Below, one piece after another: positions 8,168 to 17,127 of a stretch of 64,000 nucleotides of DNA. Source of the stretch: Poriferisodalis sp965208555 (GTDB taxonomy: Bacteria; Actinomycetota; Acidimicrobiia; Acidimicrobiales; Poriferisodalaceae); assembly GCF_965208555.1 (NCBI RefSeq), contig NZ_OZ242342.1:496001-560000 (forward strand), written 5' to 3'. The position numbers and the translations under genes are program-made. Below the pieces are notes generated by a model. That model was not told where the DNA came from, ran no database searches, and worked only from the letters and a program-made list of their open reading frames with translations. Position 1 is the stretch's first letter; each line of letters starts with the position of its first letter.

Positions 8168-10569
8168 CCCAGGAACTCGGTGAGCACCTCGAAATTGTCT
8201 TCACCGAGGCACGGGCCGCCCCGCCGCACGACGGGAGGTGTGCGTGACATGCGTGTCCGGCAGTTCTGGGTCCACATGGTGCCGCGATGGCTCTGAGGCA
8301 CGTTGATGTGGTGCTCCCTGGCGGTGAGTTGCTCGTCGTCGCAGCATCCCTGCGAGTTGTTGACCGGGTAGGCGTCGATGCCGTGCGCCTGCAGCGCTTT
8401 GGCGGCCTCAACATTGGAGCGTTCCGAGGTCCACGCCGAGATGGCGTCGTCGATCTCGCCGGACCTCTCCCGCCGGGCTGGCTGATTCCAGCCGGCCGCG
8501 CCGTTGCCGTTCAGCCCCACCGCTCCGGCCAGTGCCGGCCAGCGGTCGTCGGTGCAAGCAATCGCCACCCACTGATCCTCGCCGGCGCTCGGATACACGC
8601 CGTGGGGGCTCATGTGCGGGTCCTCGTTGCCGCACCGCTGCGGATCTCGGCCGTTGATCGAGGCGTCCAGAATGGCCGGCGCGAGGTAGTGCAGCGCTGC
8701 CTCAGTCTGGGAGATGTCGATGTAGCAGCCGGCGCCGGTGCGGTCGCGCCGCTCCAGCGCCGCCATCAAGGACGCCACGATCACGCGGGGCGCCAAGAAG
8801 TCGGTGTAGGGACCATACGGGCCGGCGGGGCCCCGGTCGGGCCAACCAGTGATCTCGTAGAAGCCGGCGATGGCGGCGGCCATGAACCCGTAGCCGGCGA
8901 GGCTCGAGTACGGCCCGCTCTGGCCCAGCAACGAGCTCGACAGCATGATGATCTGGGGGTTGATCGCCGAGAAGTCGTCGTAGCCGAAGCCCATGCGTGC
9001 TGCGGCGCCCGGCGCCCAGGACTCGGTGGCGATGTCGGCCCAGCGGATCAGATCCTCGACTACCTGGCGCGATTCGGGCTTGCTGAGGTCCAGGCTGAGA
9101 CTGCGCTTGCCCGCGTTGTACACGCCGTAGCCGACGCTGTTGTCCGGATGGGCTTCCTCGTCGACGAACGGGTTGACCGTGCGCATCGTGTCGGGCCGGC
9201 TCTCGGTCTCGACCTTGACGACGGTGGCGCCGTAGTCAGCGAGGATGCGCACCGCTGACGGCGTGGCGATGACCCACGAGAATTCCACCACCTTGAGGCC
9301 CGCGAGCGGCAACTCGGCGCCGTCCGAGGCAGGGCCGTCACCTGCGGCAGCCGCGGCCGACGCGTAGGGCTGCCGGTTGGTGTCGATGCTGCCGTTGTCG
9401 CTGCCCAGCCTGGGCACCACCAGCGTGCGCTCGGGAGCGTCGTCGCTGAAGTGCACCAGCGGACCGCAGAAGCGGGCGCTGCGCCCGCCGTCAAGGTCGA
9501 CGTCACGCCAGAAGTCACGATCGGCGAAGTGGGGGTTGGTGAGCAGATCGCTGACCAACGCCGAAGGCGTGATCAGGAGATTCCGTTCAAAGGCTGCGGC
9601 CCACAGCTCCTCGGTGGTCTTGGTTGCCATGAAGCGGGCGATGGTCATGAACGACTTGGCGATGATGTCCGGAGAGCGCTGGCCGCTGAGCACCTCGGTC
9701 GCGACGGTCTCCCAGTCGACGGCCTGCAGCTCCTCGTCGGCGAAGCCCTCCTCGGTCTCCCACGCGACGAGCCTCTCGGTGAAGGGCGCGAAGGCAGCAC
9801 CCATCAGCGCTACGCAGATCGTGTTGCCGTCGGCGCACGGGAACAGCATCGGGACGTCGACGCCGCCGAGACTGAGGCCGCCGGCGAGTCGATTCACTGC
9901 GTTGGCGTTGACACGGCTCGACAGATTCGCCGGCTGGCCGTGCGTCATGGACTCCATCGCCGAGATGTCCACGTGCTGACCGCGGCCGCTGCGCTGTGCC
10001 TCCCGCAGCGCGATGAGCGTGGCAGCTGCCGCATCAGCCGCAGCCTGCAGGAAGCTCTGGGGCACGCCCGCAACACGCACCGGGGCACGGTCCTTGTCAC
10101 CGCTGGCGTGCAGGAAACCGCTGCCGGCCACCGCTGTCAGATCCGAGCCGGCCCACGTGCTGCGAGGCCCGGTCGAACCGTACGGCGTGATCGAGGCATG
10201 CACGATGGCCGGATTGACGGCGGCCAAGTCGTCATAGCCCAAACCCAGCGTGCCCATGTGCCCCACCGGCGCGTCCTCGATGAGGGCATCAGCGCCCCGC
10301 ACCAGTTCGAGCAGCCGCTGGCGACCTTCGTCGGTGGTCAGATCTGCCGTGACGCTCTGTTTGCCCTGGTTGTAAGCCCAATGGCCCAGCGAGCGCTCCG
10401 GATCCGGCTGGTCATCGACGAAGGGCCCGTCGTGGCGGCTGCGCACGCCCCCGGGCGGCTCAACTGCAATCACCTCTGCGCCCAGGCTTGCCAGCAGGTA
10501 GCCGGCGAACTGGCTGATGCCTTCGCAGAGATCCAAGACCCGGTAGTGCTCCAACATCTCGAACTTCAC
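8116..10569 (-). CDS. Tandem class III (CaiB/BaiF) CoA-transferase
   Basis: An 817-residue protein made of two CaiB/BaiF family III CoA-transferase domains, about residues 1-390 and 415-810. Each half has its own catalytic Asp context: GQHVDISAMES in the first and GCYIDISQTEA in the second. Each also has a nucleotide-loop-like start (VLDLCEGISQFAGYLLASLGA; VVEFSWVIATPSAVRILADYGA). Single-domain family members are about 400 residues and act as interlocked dimers; a tandem chain could fold as an intramolecular dimer. The acyl group transferred is unknown; the neighbourhood suggests fatty or steroid acyl-CoA metabolism. GTG start with GAGGG close by; an ATG four codons in is an alternative. Confidence 0.9.
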   Translation of the reverse strand: MKFEMLEHYRVLDLCEGISQFAGYLLASLGAEVIAVEPPGGVRSRHDGPFVDDQPDPERSLGHWAYNQGKQSVTADLTTDEGRQRLLELVRGADALIEDAPVGHMGTLGLGYDDLAAVNPAIVHASITPYGSTGPRSTWAGSDLTAVAGSGFLHASGDKDRAPVRVAGVPQSFLQAAADAAAATLIALREAQRSGRGQHVDISAMESMTHGQPANLSSRVNANAVNRLAGGLSLGGVDVPMLFPCADGNTICVALMGAAFAPFTERLVAWETEEGFADEELQAVDWETVATEVLSGQRSPDIIAKSFMTIARFMATKTTEELWAAAFERNLLITPSALVSDLLTNPHFADRDFWRDVDLDGGRSARFCGPLVHFSDDAPERTLVVPRLGSDNGSIDTNRQPYASAAAAAGDGPASDGAELPLAGLKVVEFSWVIATPSAVRILADYGATVVKVETESRPDTMRTVNPFVDEEAHPDNSVGYGVYNAGKRSLSLDLSKPESRQVVEDLIRWADIATESWAPGAAARMGFGYDDFSAINPQIIMLSSSLLGQSGPYSSLAGYGFMAAAIAGFYEITGWPDRGPAGPYGPYTDFLAPRVIVASLMAALERRDRTGAGCYIDISQTEAALHYLAPAILDASINGRDPQRCGNEDPHMSPHGVYPSAGEDQWVAIACTDDRWPALAGAVGLNGNGAAGWNQPARRERSGEIDDAISAWTSERSNVEAAKALQAHGIDAYPVNNSQGCCDDEQLTAREHHINVPQSHRGTMWTQNCRTRMSRTPPVVRRGGPCLGEDNFEVLTEFLGYDADRIADLAAAEVLG

Positions 10570-10728
10570 CCCTCATCTGCGCCGGCTCGGCGCACGGCGT
10601 GGGGCTGATTCTTCCCTGTACGCGCATGCCATGCGAACCGGCGGGCTCTGAGAGCGTGCGTCGCAGTGCCAAGCGGCAGGACTTCGGCGAGACTGCCGGA
10701 GCTGTTGGGCCGAGCCAGGGAGGACCGG

Positions 10729-11196
10729 ATGGTGTCGATAGCGACCGACCGGATCGTGGAACGCGACGAGCTGCGGGACTTCGTGCGGGAACGGCATCAC
10801 GGCGTGCTGCTGACGCTGCGGCGGGACGGCCGCCCGCAGGCATCGCTGGTCACCATGGGTCTCGACGAGGCCGGCGATGCGGTACTCGTCAGCAGCTACC
10901 CCGACCGGGCCAAGTCGCTCAACCTGCGACGCAACGCACAGGCGTGGGTTGTCGTCATGTCGGATGCTTGGAACGGTGAGTGGGTCCAGCTCGAATGTCG
11001 CGGAGAGGTACTCGACCTTCCCGAGGCGATGGACGGCCTCGTGGAGTACTTCCGGGTGATCAGCGGCGAGCATTCCGACTGGGACGAGTACCGCGAGGCC
11101 ATGAACCGCCAGGGCAAGGTACTGCTCCGGCTCCATATCGAGAGCTGGGGCCCGATCTCGAAAGGCGGCTTCCCCGCCCGCCTCGTCTCCGAATAG
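10729..11196 (+). CDS. PPOX-class F420/FMN-dependent oxidoreductase-like protein
   Basis: A 155-residue split-barrel flavin-binding protein of the pyridoxamine-5'-phosphate-oxidase-like superfamily. The start (GVLLTLRRDGRPQAS) and the following strand pattern (AVLVSSYPDRAKSLNLRRN) are typical of the F420-dependent PPOX proteins common in actinobacteria. The ATG giving MVSIATDR follows GGGAGGAC at 10718-10725. Cofactor (F420 or FMN) and substrate cannot be decided from the sequence. Divergent from the CoA-transferase, convergent with the YjbR gene. Confidence 0.85.
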   Translation: MVSIATDRIVERDELRDFVRERHHGVLLTLRRDGRPQASLVTMGLDEAGDAVLVSSYPDRAKSLNLRRNAQAWVVVMSDAWNGEWVQLECRGEVLDLPEAMDGLVEYFRVISGEHSDWDEYREAMNRQGKVLLRLHIESWGPISKGGFPARLVSE

Positions 11197-11222
11197 CAGT
11201 CTTCCGAACGCGGAGGTCGTTT

Positions 11223-11591
11223 TCAGTCGGCGTCGAGTTGGCGCAGGAGCGTGTCGGGCGCCTTGGTGCGGTAGCTCTCCTCCAACCACTCGGCGAGATC
11301 GTCAAGGTCGACATCGGCGAGCCGCACGAGCACGCTGCCATAGCCGTCGTAGTGCGGGACAGTGAACAGCGCGTCGGGATGGTTTGCCAGCAAGACGGGC
11401 TTCATCTCGAGATCGCAGAACAGCACCAGTACCTCGGTGTCGAAAACCTCATCGCGACGATGCTCGCGCTCGCCCCACATCCGGCAGAAGCCCTTCTTGC
11501 GAACCTTGAGCGCCGGAGTCCCGTACGAGGTCGACTCAACGACTTCTGGCAGCTCCATCCCGAGCCTGCGCACGTCGTCAAAGGTTGCCAT
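11223..11591 (-). CDS. MmcQ/YjbR family protein
   Basis: A 122-residue protein of the MmcQ/YjbR family, recognised from the start (FDDVRRLGMELPEVVES), TPALKVRKKGFCRMW, and the tail (LADVDLDDLAEWLEESYRTKAP). Family members have a double-wing-like fold and are often called DNA-binding, but no biochemical role is established. It lies 15 nt after the enoyl-CoA hydratase gene on the same strand. Confidence 0.85.
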   Translation of the reverse strand: MATFDDVRRLGMELPEVVESTSYGTPALKVRKKGFCRMWGEREHRRDEVFDTEVLVLFCDLEMKPVLLANHPDALFTVPHYDGYGSVLVRLADVDLDDLAEWLEESYRTKAPDTLLRQLDAD

Positions 11592-11606
11592 CGGTTGGCA
11601 CGCGCC

Positions 11607-12395
11607 TCAGCGGGCTTGCCAGTCGGGGGCGCGGCGTTCGAGGAAGGCACTGGCGCCCTCGGCGTGGTCGGCGGTGGTCTTGAGGACGCTCTGGCCCAGA
11701 CGCTCAAGGCGCCGGCCGGTCTCGTGGTCGACGTCGGTGCAGGTGTTCAGCACCGTCTTGGCCATGCCCAGTGCCAGGGGCGCGAAGGCCTCCATTTCCG
11801 CGGCGAGCTCCAAGGCGATATCCACAGCCTTGCCTTCGGGGGCTACCTCGGTGGCGAGGCCCATCGCCTTGGCATCGTCGGCGCCCACGTTGCGGGACAG
11901 CATCACGAGCTCCTTGGCACGGCCCAGCCCCACGTAGTGCACCAGCCGGGAACAGCCGCCCGAACCGGGAATGAGCCCCACCTTGGCCTCGGGCATGACG
12001 AAACGGGCATTGGAGGCAATCACCCGGAAGTCGCACGACAGCGCCAGCTCGAATCCGCCGCCCGCTGCAACGCCATTCACCGCGGCGATGACCGGCATTT
12101 CGAGCGCCTCGATCAGATCGAACACCGAGTGGATGCCGCGGGCCACCGCACGGAAGCCCCGGGTCCCCATCTCGGTCAGGTCGCCCATCTCGGAGACGTC
12201 CTCGCCAGCCGAGAACGCCCTGCCAGCGCCCGTGATGACGAGCGCTCGAATGCCGGTTGCCATCGCCGTGTCCTCGACCGCGTCGCGCATCTCGGCCCGC
12301 ATGGCGGCGTTCCAGGCATTGAACTTCTGGGGCCGGTTCAGCGTCAGGATGCGTACGCCATCGCGGTCTTCGGTCAGCAGGTGCTCGTAGCTCAT
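11607..12395 (-). CDS. Enoyl-CoA hydratase/isomerase family protein
   Basis: A 262-residue crotonase-fold protein that probably hydrates or isomerises enoyl-CoA. ITGAGRAFSAGEDVSEM holds the first oxyanion-hole segment, and AAVNGVAAGGGFELALSCDFRV is the crotonase signature with the second oxyanion glycine. PEAKVGLIPGSGGCSRL carries the Glu commonly used as catalytic base. The C-terminal LERRAPDW is typical of actinobacterial members. Located with MaoC dehydratase and CoA-transferase genes, which supports acyl-CoA catabolism; exact substrate unknown. Confidence 0.92.
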   Translation of the reverse strand: MSYEHLLTEDRDGVRILTLNRPQKFNAWNAAMRAEMRDAVEDTAMATGIRALVITGAGRAFSAGEDVSEMGDLTEMGTRGFRAVARGIHSVFDLIEALEMPVIAAVNGVAAGGGFELALSCDFRVIASNARFVMPEAKVGLIPGSGGCSRLVHYVGLGRAKELVMLSRNVGADDAKAMGLATEVAPEGKAVDIALELAAEMEAFAPLALGMAKTVLNTCTDVDHETGRRLERLGQSVLKTTADHAEGASAFLERRAPDWQAR

Positions 12396-12417
12396 GGGCT
12401 CTCTCTTGTCGTGGGGG

Positions 12418-12795
12418 TCACTCGTCGGGGTCGCCGCGCATCACCACGATGCCGGTGGCGACCACGTCGCCCCGCTGGTTGCGCAATTCCACGCCTCGAT
12501 CCAGCTCGCCGAAACTCACCGGCGACACCGTCACCTCGTCGCCGGGAAAGACCGGTCCGCGCAGCCGGATATCGAGATTCAGGATCTCGTCGGCGCCGAA
12601 TTGGGCGATGAGGGCGTCGAGCGCGATCGCGGTGGTGTGCGAGGCCTGCACCACCACATCGGGCAGCCCGGCCTTGGCCGCGAACTCGGGGTCGGTGTGC
12701 ACCGGGTTGGGGTCGCCCACACCGTCGACGAAGCTGCGCATGGCTTCCCTCGAAATGGCGGGCGCGGTCGCCGGTGTCAAGTCCAGCTCGCTCAT
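12418..12795 (-). CDS. MaoC-like dehydratase subunit (hotdog fold)
   Basis: A 125-residue MaoC-like hydratase. GVGDPNPVHTDPEFAAKAG is the hydratase-2 motif with the catalytic Asp and His. The ATG overlaps the stop of the upstream gene as ATGA, so the two are translationally coupled. Small single-hotdog MaoC proteins of this kind work as heterodimers with a degenerate partner (mycobacterial HadAB or ChsH1/ChsH2 types are examples); this is the catalytic member. Acyl-ACP or acyl-CoA substrate is undetermined. Confidence 0.88.
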   Translation of the reverse strand: MSELDLTPATAPAISREAMRSFVDGVGDPNPVHTDPEFAAKAGLPDVVVQASHTTAIALDALIAQFGADEILNLDIRLRGPVFPGDEVTVSPVSFGELDRGVELRNQRGDVVATGIVVMRGDPDE

Positions 12796-13241
12796 GACGC
12801 GGACTCCCCCGCCTCGTCGCCGTCGCCTGCCGCAGCAGTCTGCGCCTGCTCTCCCGGCGGCTTTCGCTCCACGAACACCGTCCGCTGCCGCTGGATCAGA
12901 TCGCCGTCGGCGCCTCGGTATTCGGACAGCACCGTCGCCAGATGCAGCGTGCCCTTGTCGATGATGTCCTCCACCGACACCACCACCGAGACCCGTTCGC
13001 CCAGGCGGAACGAGCGGTGCCATTCGAACGACTGACCACCGGCCAGACCCCGCTCAAGGCTCAGATCGATGGGCCCGACCACCGAATCGCCGCCGCCCAC
13101 CGTCGGCCCGAAGAACGGCAGCCGCAGCGCCACTTCGGTGGCGTGGGACGTGCCCAGCGCATCCACCAGCATCGCAACCGACTCGGGTTCCACGACCACC
13201 TCGGTCTCGACCAGCACCTGGCCCAGTGTCTCCAGGTTCAC
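12792..13241 (-). CDS. MaoC N-terminal (FAS1-like) dehydratase partner subunit
   Basis: A 149-residue hotdog-fold protein resembling the FAS1-like/MaoC_dehydrat_N half of double-hotdog dehydratases. LPFFGPTVGGGDSVVGPIDL and FEWHRSFRLGERV are the recognisable blocks, and the hydratase Asp-His motif is absent. It probably shapes the substrate tunnel of a heterodimer with the product of the overlapping downstream gene (4-bp ATGA overlap). The C-terminal 20 residues are Ala/Gly/Asp/Glu-rich and likely disordered. Confidence 0.83.
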   Translation of the reverse strand: MNLETLGQVLVETEVVVEPESVAMLVDALGTSHATEVALRLPFFGPTVGGGDSVVGPIDLSLERGLAGGQSFEWHRSFRLGERVSVVVSVEDIIDKGTLHLATVLSEYRGADGDLIQRQRTVFVERKPPGEQAQTAAAGDGDEAGESAS

Positions 13242-13278
13242 CCCGACACCTCGCTACACGCAATCCCGCTCGACCCGC

Positions 13279-13572
13279 TCAGTTGGAGCTCAGCAGCTGC
13301 CAGACCGCCACGAGCAGGTCTTGGTCGTCGCCGGCTGAGGGCGGATCGGATTCGGGTCGCATGTCCCAGCCATAGGGCTTGTTGATCACGTGGATGCGAG
13401 GCTCGGGGGTCGACTTGTCGCCCCGGTCGAACGCACCCACCACGAGCGTGTGCTCCCCCTCAGCCACCCAGAAGCACTCCCAGTGGGCCGACGACGACGT
13501 CTCGATGAAAGCCACCTCCGGCGCCGGCCGCGTCACCCGGACCGCGAGTCCGCCCGCGGCTGCAGGATCCAT
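13279..13572 (-). CDS. Small protein of unknown function
   Basis: A 97-residue frame between the diiron protein gene (stop 6 nt away) and the MaoC gene pair, all on the same strand. It has mixed Trp/Tyr/His content (SAHWECFWVAEGEHTLVVG), no membrane segment and no motif I recognise. Tight spacing and codon use like its neighbours favour a real gene, perhaps co-expressed with the PaaA/C-like protein. Function not assigned. Confidence 0.6.
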   Translation of the reverse strand: MDPAAAGGLAVRVTRPAPEVAFIETSSSAHWECFWVAEGEHTLVVGAFDRGDKSTPEPRIHVINKPYGWDMRPESDPPSAGDDQDLLVAVWQLLSSN

Positions 13573-13578
13573 AGCCGG

Positions 13579-14316
13579 CTAGAGGAACCGGCGGTTCAAC
13601 CGGTTCGGCGGCACCTCGATCCCCAGCTCGTCGAGCAACGGCCTCGTGTCGGCGATGTACTGCCGCCGGAGATCGGCGTTGTTCTTCTTCCGCAGACCCC
13701 ACCGCACGTACGCGTCGCCGAAGTCGGAATCGGAACGGCCGAACATGTCGAGCGCCGCCGGCCACCAGAAGTGGATCTTCTCGTTCGCCTCGGCAAGTCC
13801 CTCGGGCGTCTTGCAGATCAGGCGGAGGTTCCGCAGCCCCAGCGTGCAGTGGAACAGCTCTTCCTTGTGCACTCGCGTGGCGATGTCAAGCAGGGGCTTG
13901 TAGGGCACGCCGTCCCAGGTCTCGCCGATGTAGACGCCCACCCGATCGATGAGCGCATGGAAGTACGACAGGTCGCAGAAGGTCTCCATCGGGTGCCGGA
14001 ACGCGTACTGCTCGATCGGGCGGTCGACATGGTCGACCCCGAGGCCGGCCAGGATCTGGGCGTTGATGATGCCGTGCTCCACCTCCTGCTGCATGAGCTT
14101 GACTAGCAGGCCTTTGGTGGCCTCGTCGGGCGCGAACCGCAGGCAGCGGTCCCACAGCTTGGTGAGCAGATCGGTGTAGTGCGGGTTCGCGCTGTTCTCG
14201 ACGTGGTAGCTCAGCATCCGCACCAGCAGCTCGTGGAACTCGGCGGGAATGTCGGCGTCGCCCTCATGCCAGATTCGCTGCGGCTCTGACGTCCGTTCGA
14301 GCGTTGCGGTGCTCAT
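13579..14316 (-). CDS. Ferritin-like diiron protein of the phenylacetyl-CoA oxygenase (PaaA/PaaC) family
   Basis: A 245-residue helical protein. QQEVEHGIINAQIL and VHKEELFHCTLGL provide the E-x-x-H pairs expected of a carboxylate-bridged diiron centre, and the spacing resembles PaaA/PaaC subunits of the phenylacetyl-CoA epoxidase. The other Paa subunits (B, D, E) are not in this window, so it may be a stand-alone relative with another substrate. The ATG giving MSTATLERT follows GGGAG; longer in-frame starts overlap the transporter gene and look non-coding. Confidence 0.75.
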   Translation of the reverse strand: MSTATLERTSEPQRIWHEGDADIPAEFHELLVRMLSYHVENSANPHYTDLLTKLWDRCLRFAPDEATKGLLVKLMQQEVEHGIINAQILAGLGVDHVDRPIEQYAFRHPMETFCDLSYFHALIDRVGVYIGETWDGVPYKPLLDIATRVHKEELFHCTLGLRNLRLICKTPEGLAEANEKIHFWWPAALDMFGRSDSDFGDAYVRWGLRKKNNADLRRQYIADTRPLLDELGIEVPPNRLNRRFL

Positions 14317-14339
14317 AGTGCTCCCGAGAGTACTCAGCG

Positions 14340-16226
14340 TCAGGTCTGGGTGTCGCTCTCGGCTCCGAGATACGCAGCCCGCACGGCGGGGTCGGCCTGC
14401 ACCTCGTCGGGTGTGCCGACACTGATCACCTGGCCCTGATCGAGCACGTAGATGCGGTCGCTGATGCCGGTGATGAAGTTGAGATCGTGGTCGATCACCA
14501 GGACGCCCGCATCGACGGCGGCAGCCATATGCCGGATGCGCCGGATCATTTCGTTCGACTCCGCATCGCTCATGCCGCTGGTGGGCTCGTCCAGCAGCAG
14601 GTAGGTCGGCGCCATGGCCGCCGCTCGGGCCAGTTCCAGTCGCCGCGCACTGCCGTAGTCCAGCTCGCGGGCGCGGCGGTCCCGTACGTCCCACAATCCG
14701 GCCTCGCCGATGAGCGCATCGGCCTGGGGATGACGTCCCGGCCGGTGCCGTGCTGCCACTCGGCCGGCCAGCTCCACGTTCTGGCGCACGGTCAACGCGT
14801 CGAACAGTCGCAGGTTCTGGAAGGTGCGCAGCAGTCCGGCACGGGCGATCTCGTGGCTCGGAGCTGCTGTGAGCTCGCGCTCGCCCAGCCTGAACCAGCC
14901 TTCCGCGGGTTCCACCATCCCCGTGATGACGTTCACCAGCGTCGTCTTGCCGGCGCCATTGGGGCCGATCAGCCCCACGACCTCGTCGGGCGCCACGATG
15001 AGGCCGGCACCGTCGAGCGCCCGGAAGCCGCCGAAGTCGACGACGATGTCACCCGCCTCCAGTGCTGCGCCCTCATGGGGCACCTCGGCGTGCAAGCCCA
15101 CGGGAGCGACTTCCGCCAGCGGCTCGGGTTGCTCTTCGGGCTTGCGGCGATGCCACAGGCGCCACAGCCAGCTGTCCAACTCCCGGTCCCCCAGCAGCCC
15201 TTCGGACCGGAAGATCATGAAGCCGAGCATCGCCAGGCCCAAAAAGACCGTCTGCAGGTTCTCGCGGAAGATCCAGTCGAGCGGCGCCGCATCCAGACCG
15301 AGCCCGAACACCTCGAAGCCGTCCTGCCCGAGGCGGCGGGCCAGCTCGCGTCCGATCGTCATCACCGCAACGCCGACGAGCGCTCCGGTAACGCTGTTGC
15401 GGCCGCCGACGATCAGCATGGCCAGCGTCAGCAGCGTGTAGTTGAAGAAGAAGTCGTCGGGCAAGATCGAGCCGTTCTCGTACACCCGCAGCGATGAACC
15501 GACGCTCACCACCACGACCGAGATGAGCAGGGCCGCTGTCTGCTGCACGAGTGGGTTCACACCCATGGCGCGTGCGGCCAGATTGTCTTCACGAGCGGCA
15601 ACGGCGAGCTTGCCGCTGCGGCTCTGCGCGAACAGCCGCGCCAGGATCAGTGCTCCCAGCAGGCACAGGTAGATCGGAAGCCTGCTGTCGAGCGCGGCCC
15701 CCACCTTGAAGGTGAGGCCTGCACGGTTGCCGCCGGTCAGATCCGGCCAGTTGCGCGCCACCTCGTGGGTGACGAACAGCAGCGCCAGGGTGATCACGGT
15801 GGCCGCGACGGCCCCCGATTCCGCACCCGAGCGCGCTAAACCGATGCCCACCACGAGCGCGACCAGCACGGTCACCCCGATGGCCACCCCAACCGCCAGT
15901 GCCGGGTTCAGCAGCACATCGTTCAAGCCGAACGGCGCGTCGGGGATCCGCTTGAGCTTCTCTTCGGGGCTGATGGCGAAGACCGCGAAGGCGTAGCCGG
16001 CGATGGCACCGAAGCCGATGTGGCCGAACGACAGCACGCCGGTGTTGCCGACGTAGATCTGGATGCCGAGCACGATGATGGCATCGATCAGCATCACCGT
16101 CACCAGGCGCTCGGCGGCTCGGCCCTGGAAGCTCTCGTAGATGAGGCCGCCGGCCAGGAAGACGGCGAAGAGCAGGGCGCATCCGGCTACGGGGAAGCCG
16201 ACGTCACGTCCGGGCCGCGGGAACAT
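14340..16226 (-). CDS. Fused branched-chain amino-acid-type ABC permease-ATPase (LivM-LivG)
   Basis: A 628-residue fusion. Residues 1-345 are a LivM-type permease with about ten hydrophobic segments and the hallmark VGNTGVLSFGHIGFGAIAGY. After a short hydrophilic linker the rest is a LivG-type ATPase: Walker A GPNGAGKTTL, signature-like region LDYGSARRLELARA, Walker B plus catalytic Glu LLLDEPTSGMS, and the switch His in VIDHDL. The ABC signature is degenerate (YGSAR in place of LSGGQ), common in LivG. The usual separate livM and livG genes are joined into one chain here. Downstream of livH by 13 nt. Confidence 0.92.
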   Translation of the reverse strand: MFPRPGRDVGFPVAGCALLFAVFLAGGLIYESFQGRAAERLVTVMLIDAIIVLGIQIYVGNTGVLSFGHIGFGAIAGYAFAVFAISPEEKLKRIPDAPFGLNDVLLNPALAVGVAIGVTVLVALVVGIGLARSGAESGAVAATVITLALLFVTHEVARNWPDLTGGNRAGLTFKVGAALDSRLPIYLCLLGALILARLFAQSRSGKLAVAAREDNLAARAMGVNPLVQQTAALLISVVVVSVGSSLRVYENGSILPDDFFFNYTLLTLAMLIVGGRNSVTGALVGVAVMTIGRELARRLGQDGFEVFGLGLDAAPLDWIFRENLQTVFLGLAMLGFMIFRSEGLLGDRELDSWLWRLWHRRKPEEQPEPLAEVAPVGLHAEVPHEGAALEAGDIVVDFGGFRALDGAGLIVAPDEVVGLIGPNGAGKTTLVNVITGMVEPAEGWFRLGERELTAAPSHEIARAGLLRTFQNLRLFDALTVRQNVELAGRVAARHRPGRHPQADALIGEAGLWDVRDRRARELDYGSARRLELARAAAMAPTYLLLDEPTSGMSDAESNEMIRRIRHMAAAVDAGVLVIDHDLNFITGISDRIYVLDQGQVISVGTPDEVQADPAVRAAYLGAESDTQT

Positions 16227-16239
16227 CAGGGCAGCTCGA

Positions 16240-17127
16240 TCACACCCGCACGGCGTGCTTGACCGTGACGAGACCCTGCGGCCTGAAGATGAACAGCAGG
16301 GCGATCAGCAGGAACACCACGCCTTCGGTGAGACTGGCGACGCTGTCGGGCAGGCGTGAGCGCAGCAGCACTTCCGCCAGCCCCAGCACCAGTCCGCCGA
16401 TCACCGCCCCCCGAAGACTGCCCAGACCGCCGATCAGCGCTGCCAGCACGCCCTTGAGCATGGGCGTGATGCCGGCGCTGGGGCTGATGCTGCCGGCTCG
16501 CATCAACCAGAAGACCCCGGCGATGCCCGCCAGCAAGCCCGACAGGGCGAAGGCCCCGCGGATCACGGTGTCAGAGCGCACGCCCATCAGCCGGGCGGTG
16601 TCGAAATCTGCGGCTGCCGCCCGCAGGGACAGCCCGAACATGGTCCGCTGCAGCAGCAGCGTGGTGCCGATCAGCGTCAGCACGGTCACGACGATGACGA
16701 CGGTGTCGTACACCTCGATGTTGAGCGGACCGACAGAGTAGGTGTTGGTGACCCACGACGGCCGGTCGAACGGCTTGACCGAGGCCGACACGTACAGCAG
16801 GAAGATGGCGGAGATCACGAAGTGGACGCCGAACGACGTCAGCAGCAGCGTGAAGTCGGAGCTGCCCCGCACCCGCGAGAAGGCGACCCGCTCGATCGCC
16901 AGCGAGGTCAGCACGGCGCTCAGCACGATGAGCGGCGTGACGATGTACCACGACCAGCCTGCGCCGAGGGTCCACAGCGCGACGTAGCCGCCGACGGTGA
17001 TGAGCTCGCCGTGGGCGAAGTTCAGCAGGTGCATGACGCCGAACACGACTGCCACGCCCAGCGCCAGCAGGGCATAGATGCTGCCCCGGCCGAGGCCGTC
17101 GATGAGGTTCTGTGCGAGCTCAGTCAC
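16240..17127 (-). CDS. livH: Branched-chain amino-acid-type ABC permease LivH
   Basis: A 295-residue integral membrane permease with about eight hydrophobic segments. The N-terminal LIDGLGRGSIYALLALGVAVVFG and the MHLLNFAHGELITVGGY block are diagnostic of LivH. The GTG start overlaps the livF stop as GTGA, so longer upstream frames were rejected. With LivM-LivG, LivF and LivK it forms a hydrophobic/branched-chain amino acid importer (HAAT family); the real solute may differ, since this family also takes up amides, urea and aromatic acids. Confidence 0.92.
   Translation of the reverse strand: MTELAQNLIDGLGRGSIYALLALGVAVVFGVMHLLNFAHGELITVGGYVALWTLGAGWSWYIVTPLIVLSAVLTSLAIERVAFSRVRGSSDFTLLLTSFGVHFVISAIFLLYVSASVKPFDRPSWVTNTYSVGPLNIEVYDTVVIVVTVLTLIGTTLLLQRTMFGLSLRAAAADFDTARLMGVRSDTVIRGAFALSGLLAGIAGVFWLMRAGSISPSAGITPMLKGVLAALIGGLGSLRGAVIGGLVLGLAEVLLRSRLPDSVASLTEGVVFLLIALLFIFRPQGLVTVKHAVRV

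Noticed and set aside
9451..10608. 385-codon plus-strand open frame opposite the CoA-transferase
   Set aside because: Antisense shadow; low-complexity Arg/Ala/Gly composition and no motif, while the minus strand has clear CaiB domains.
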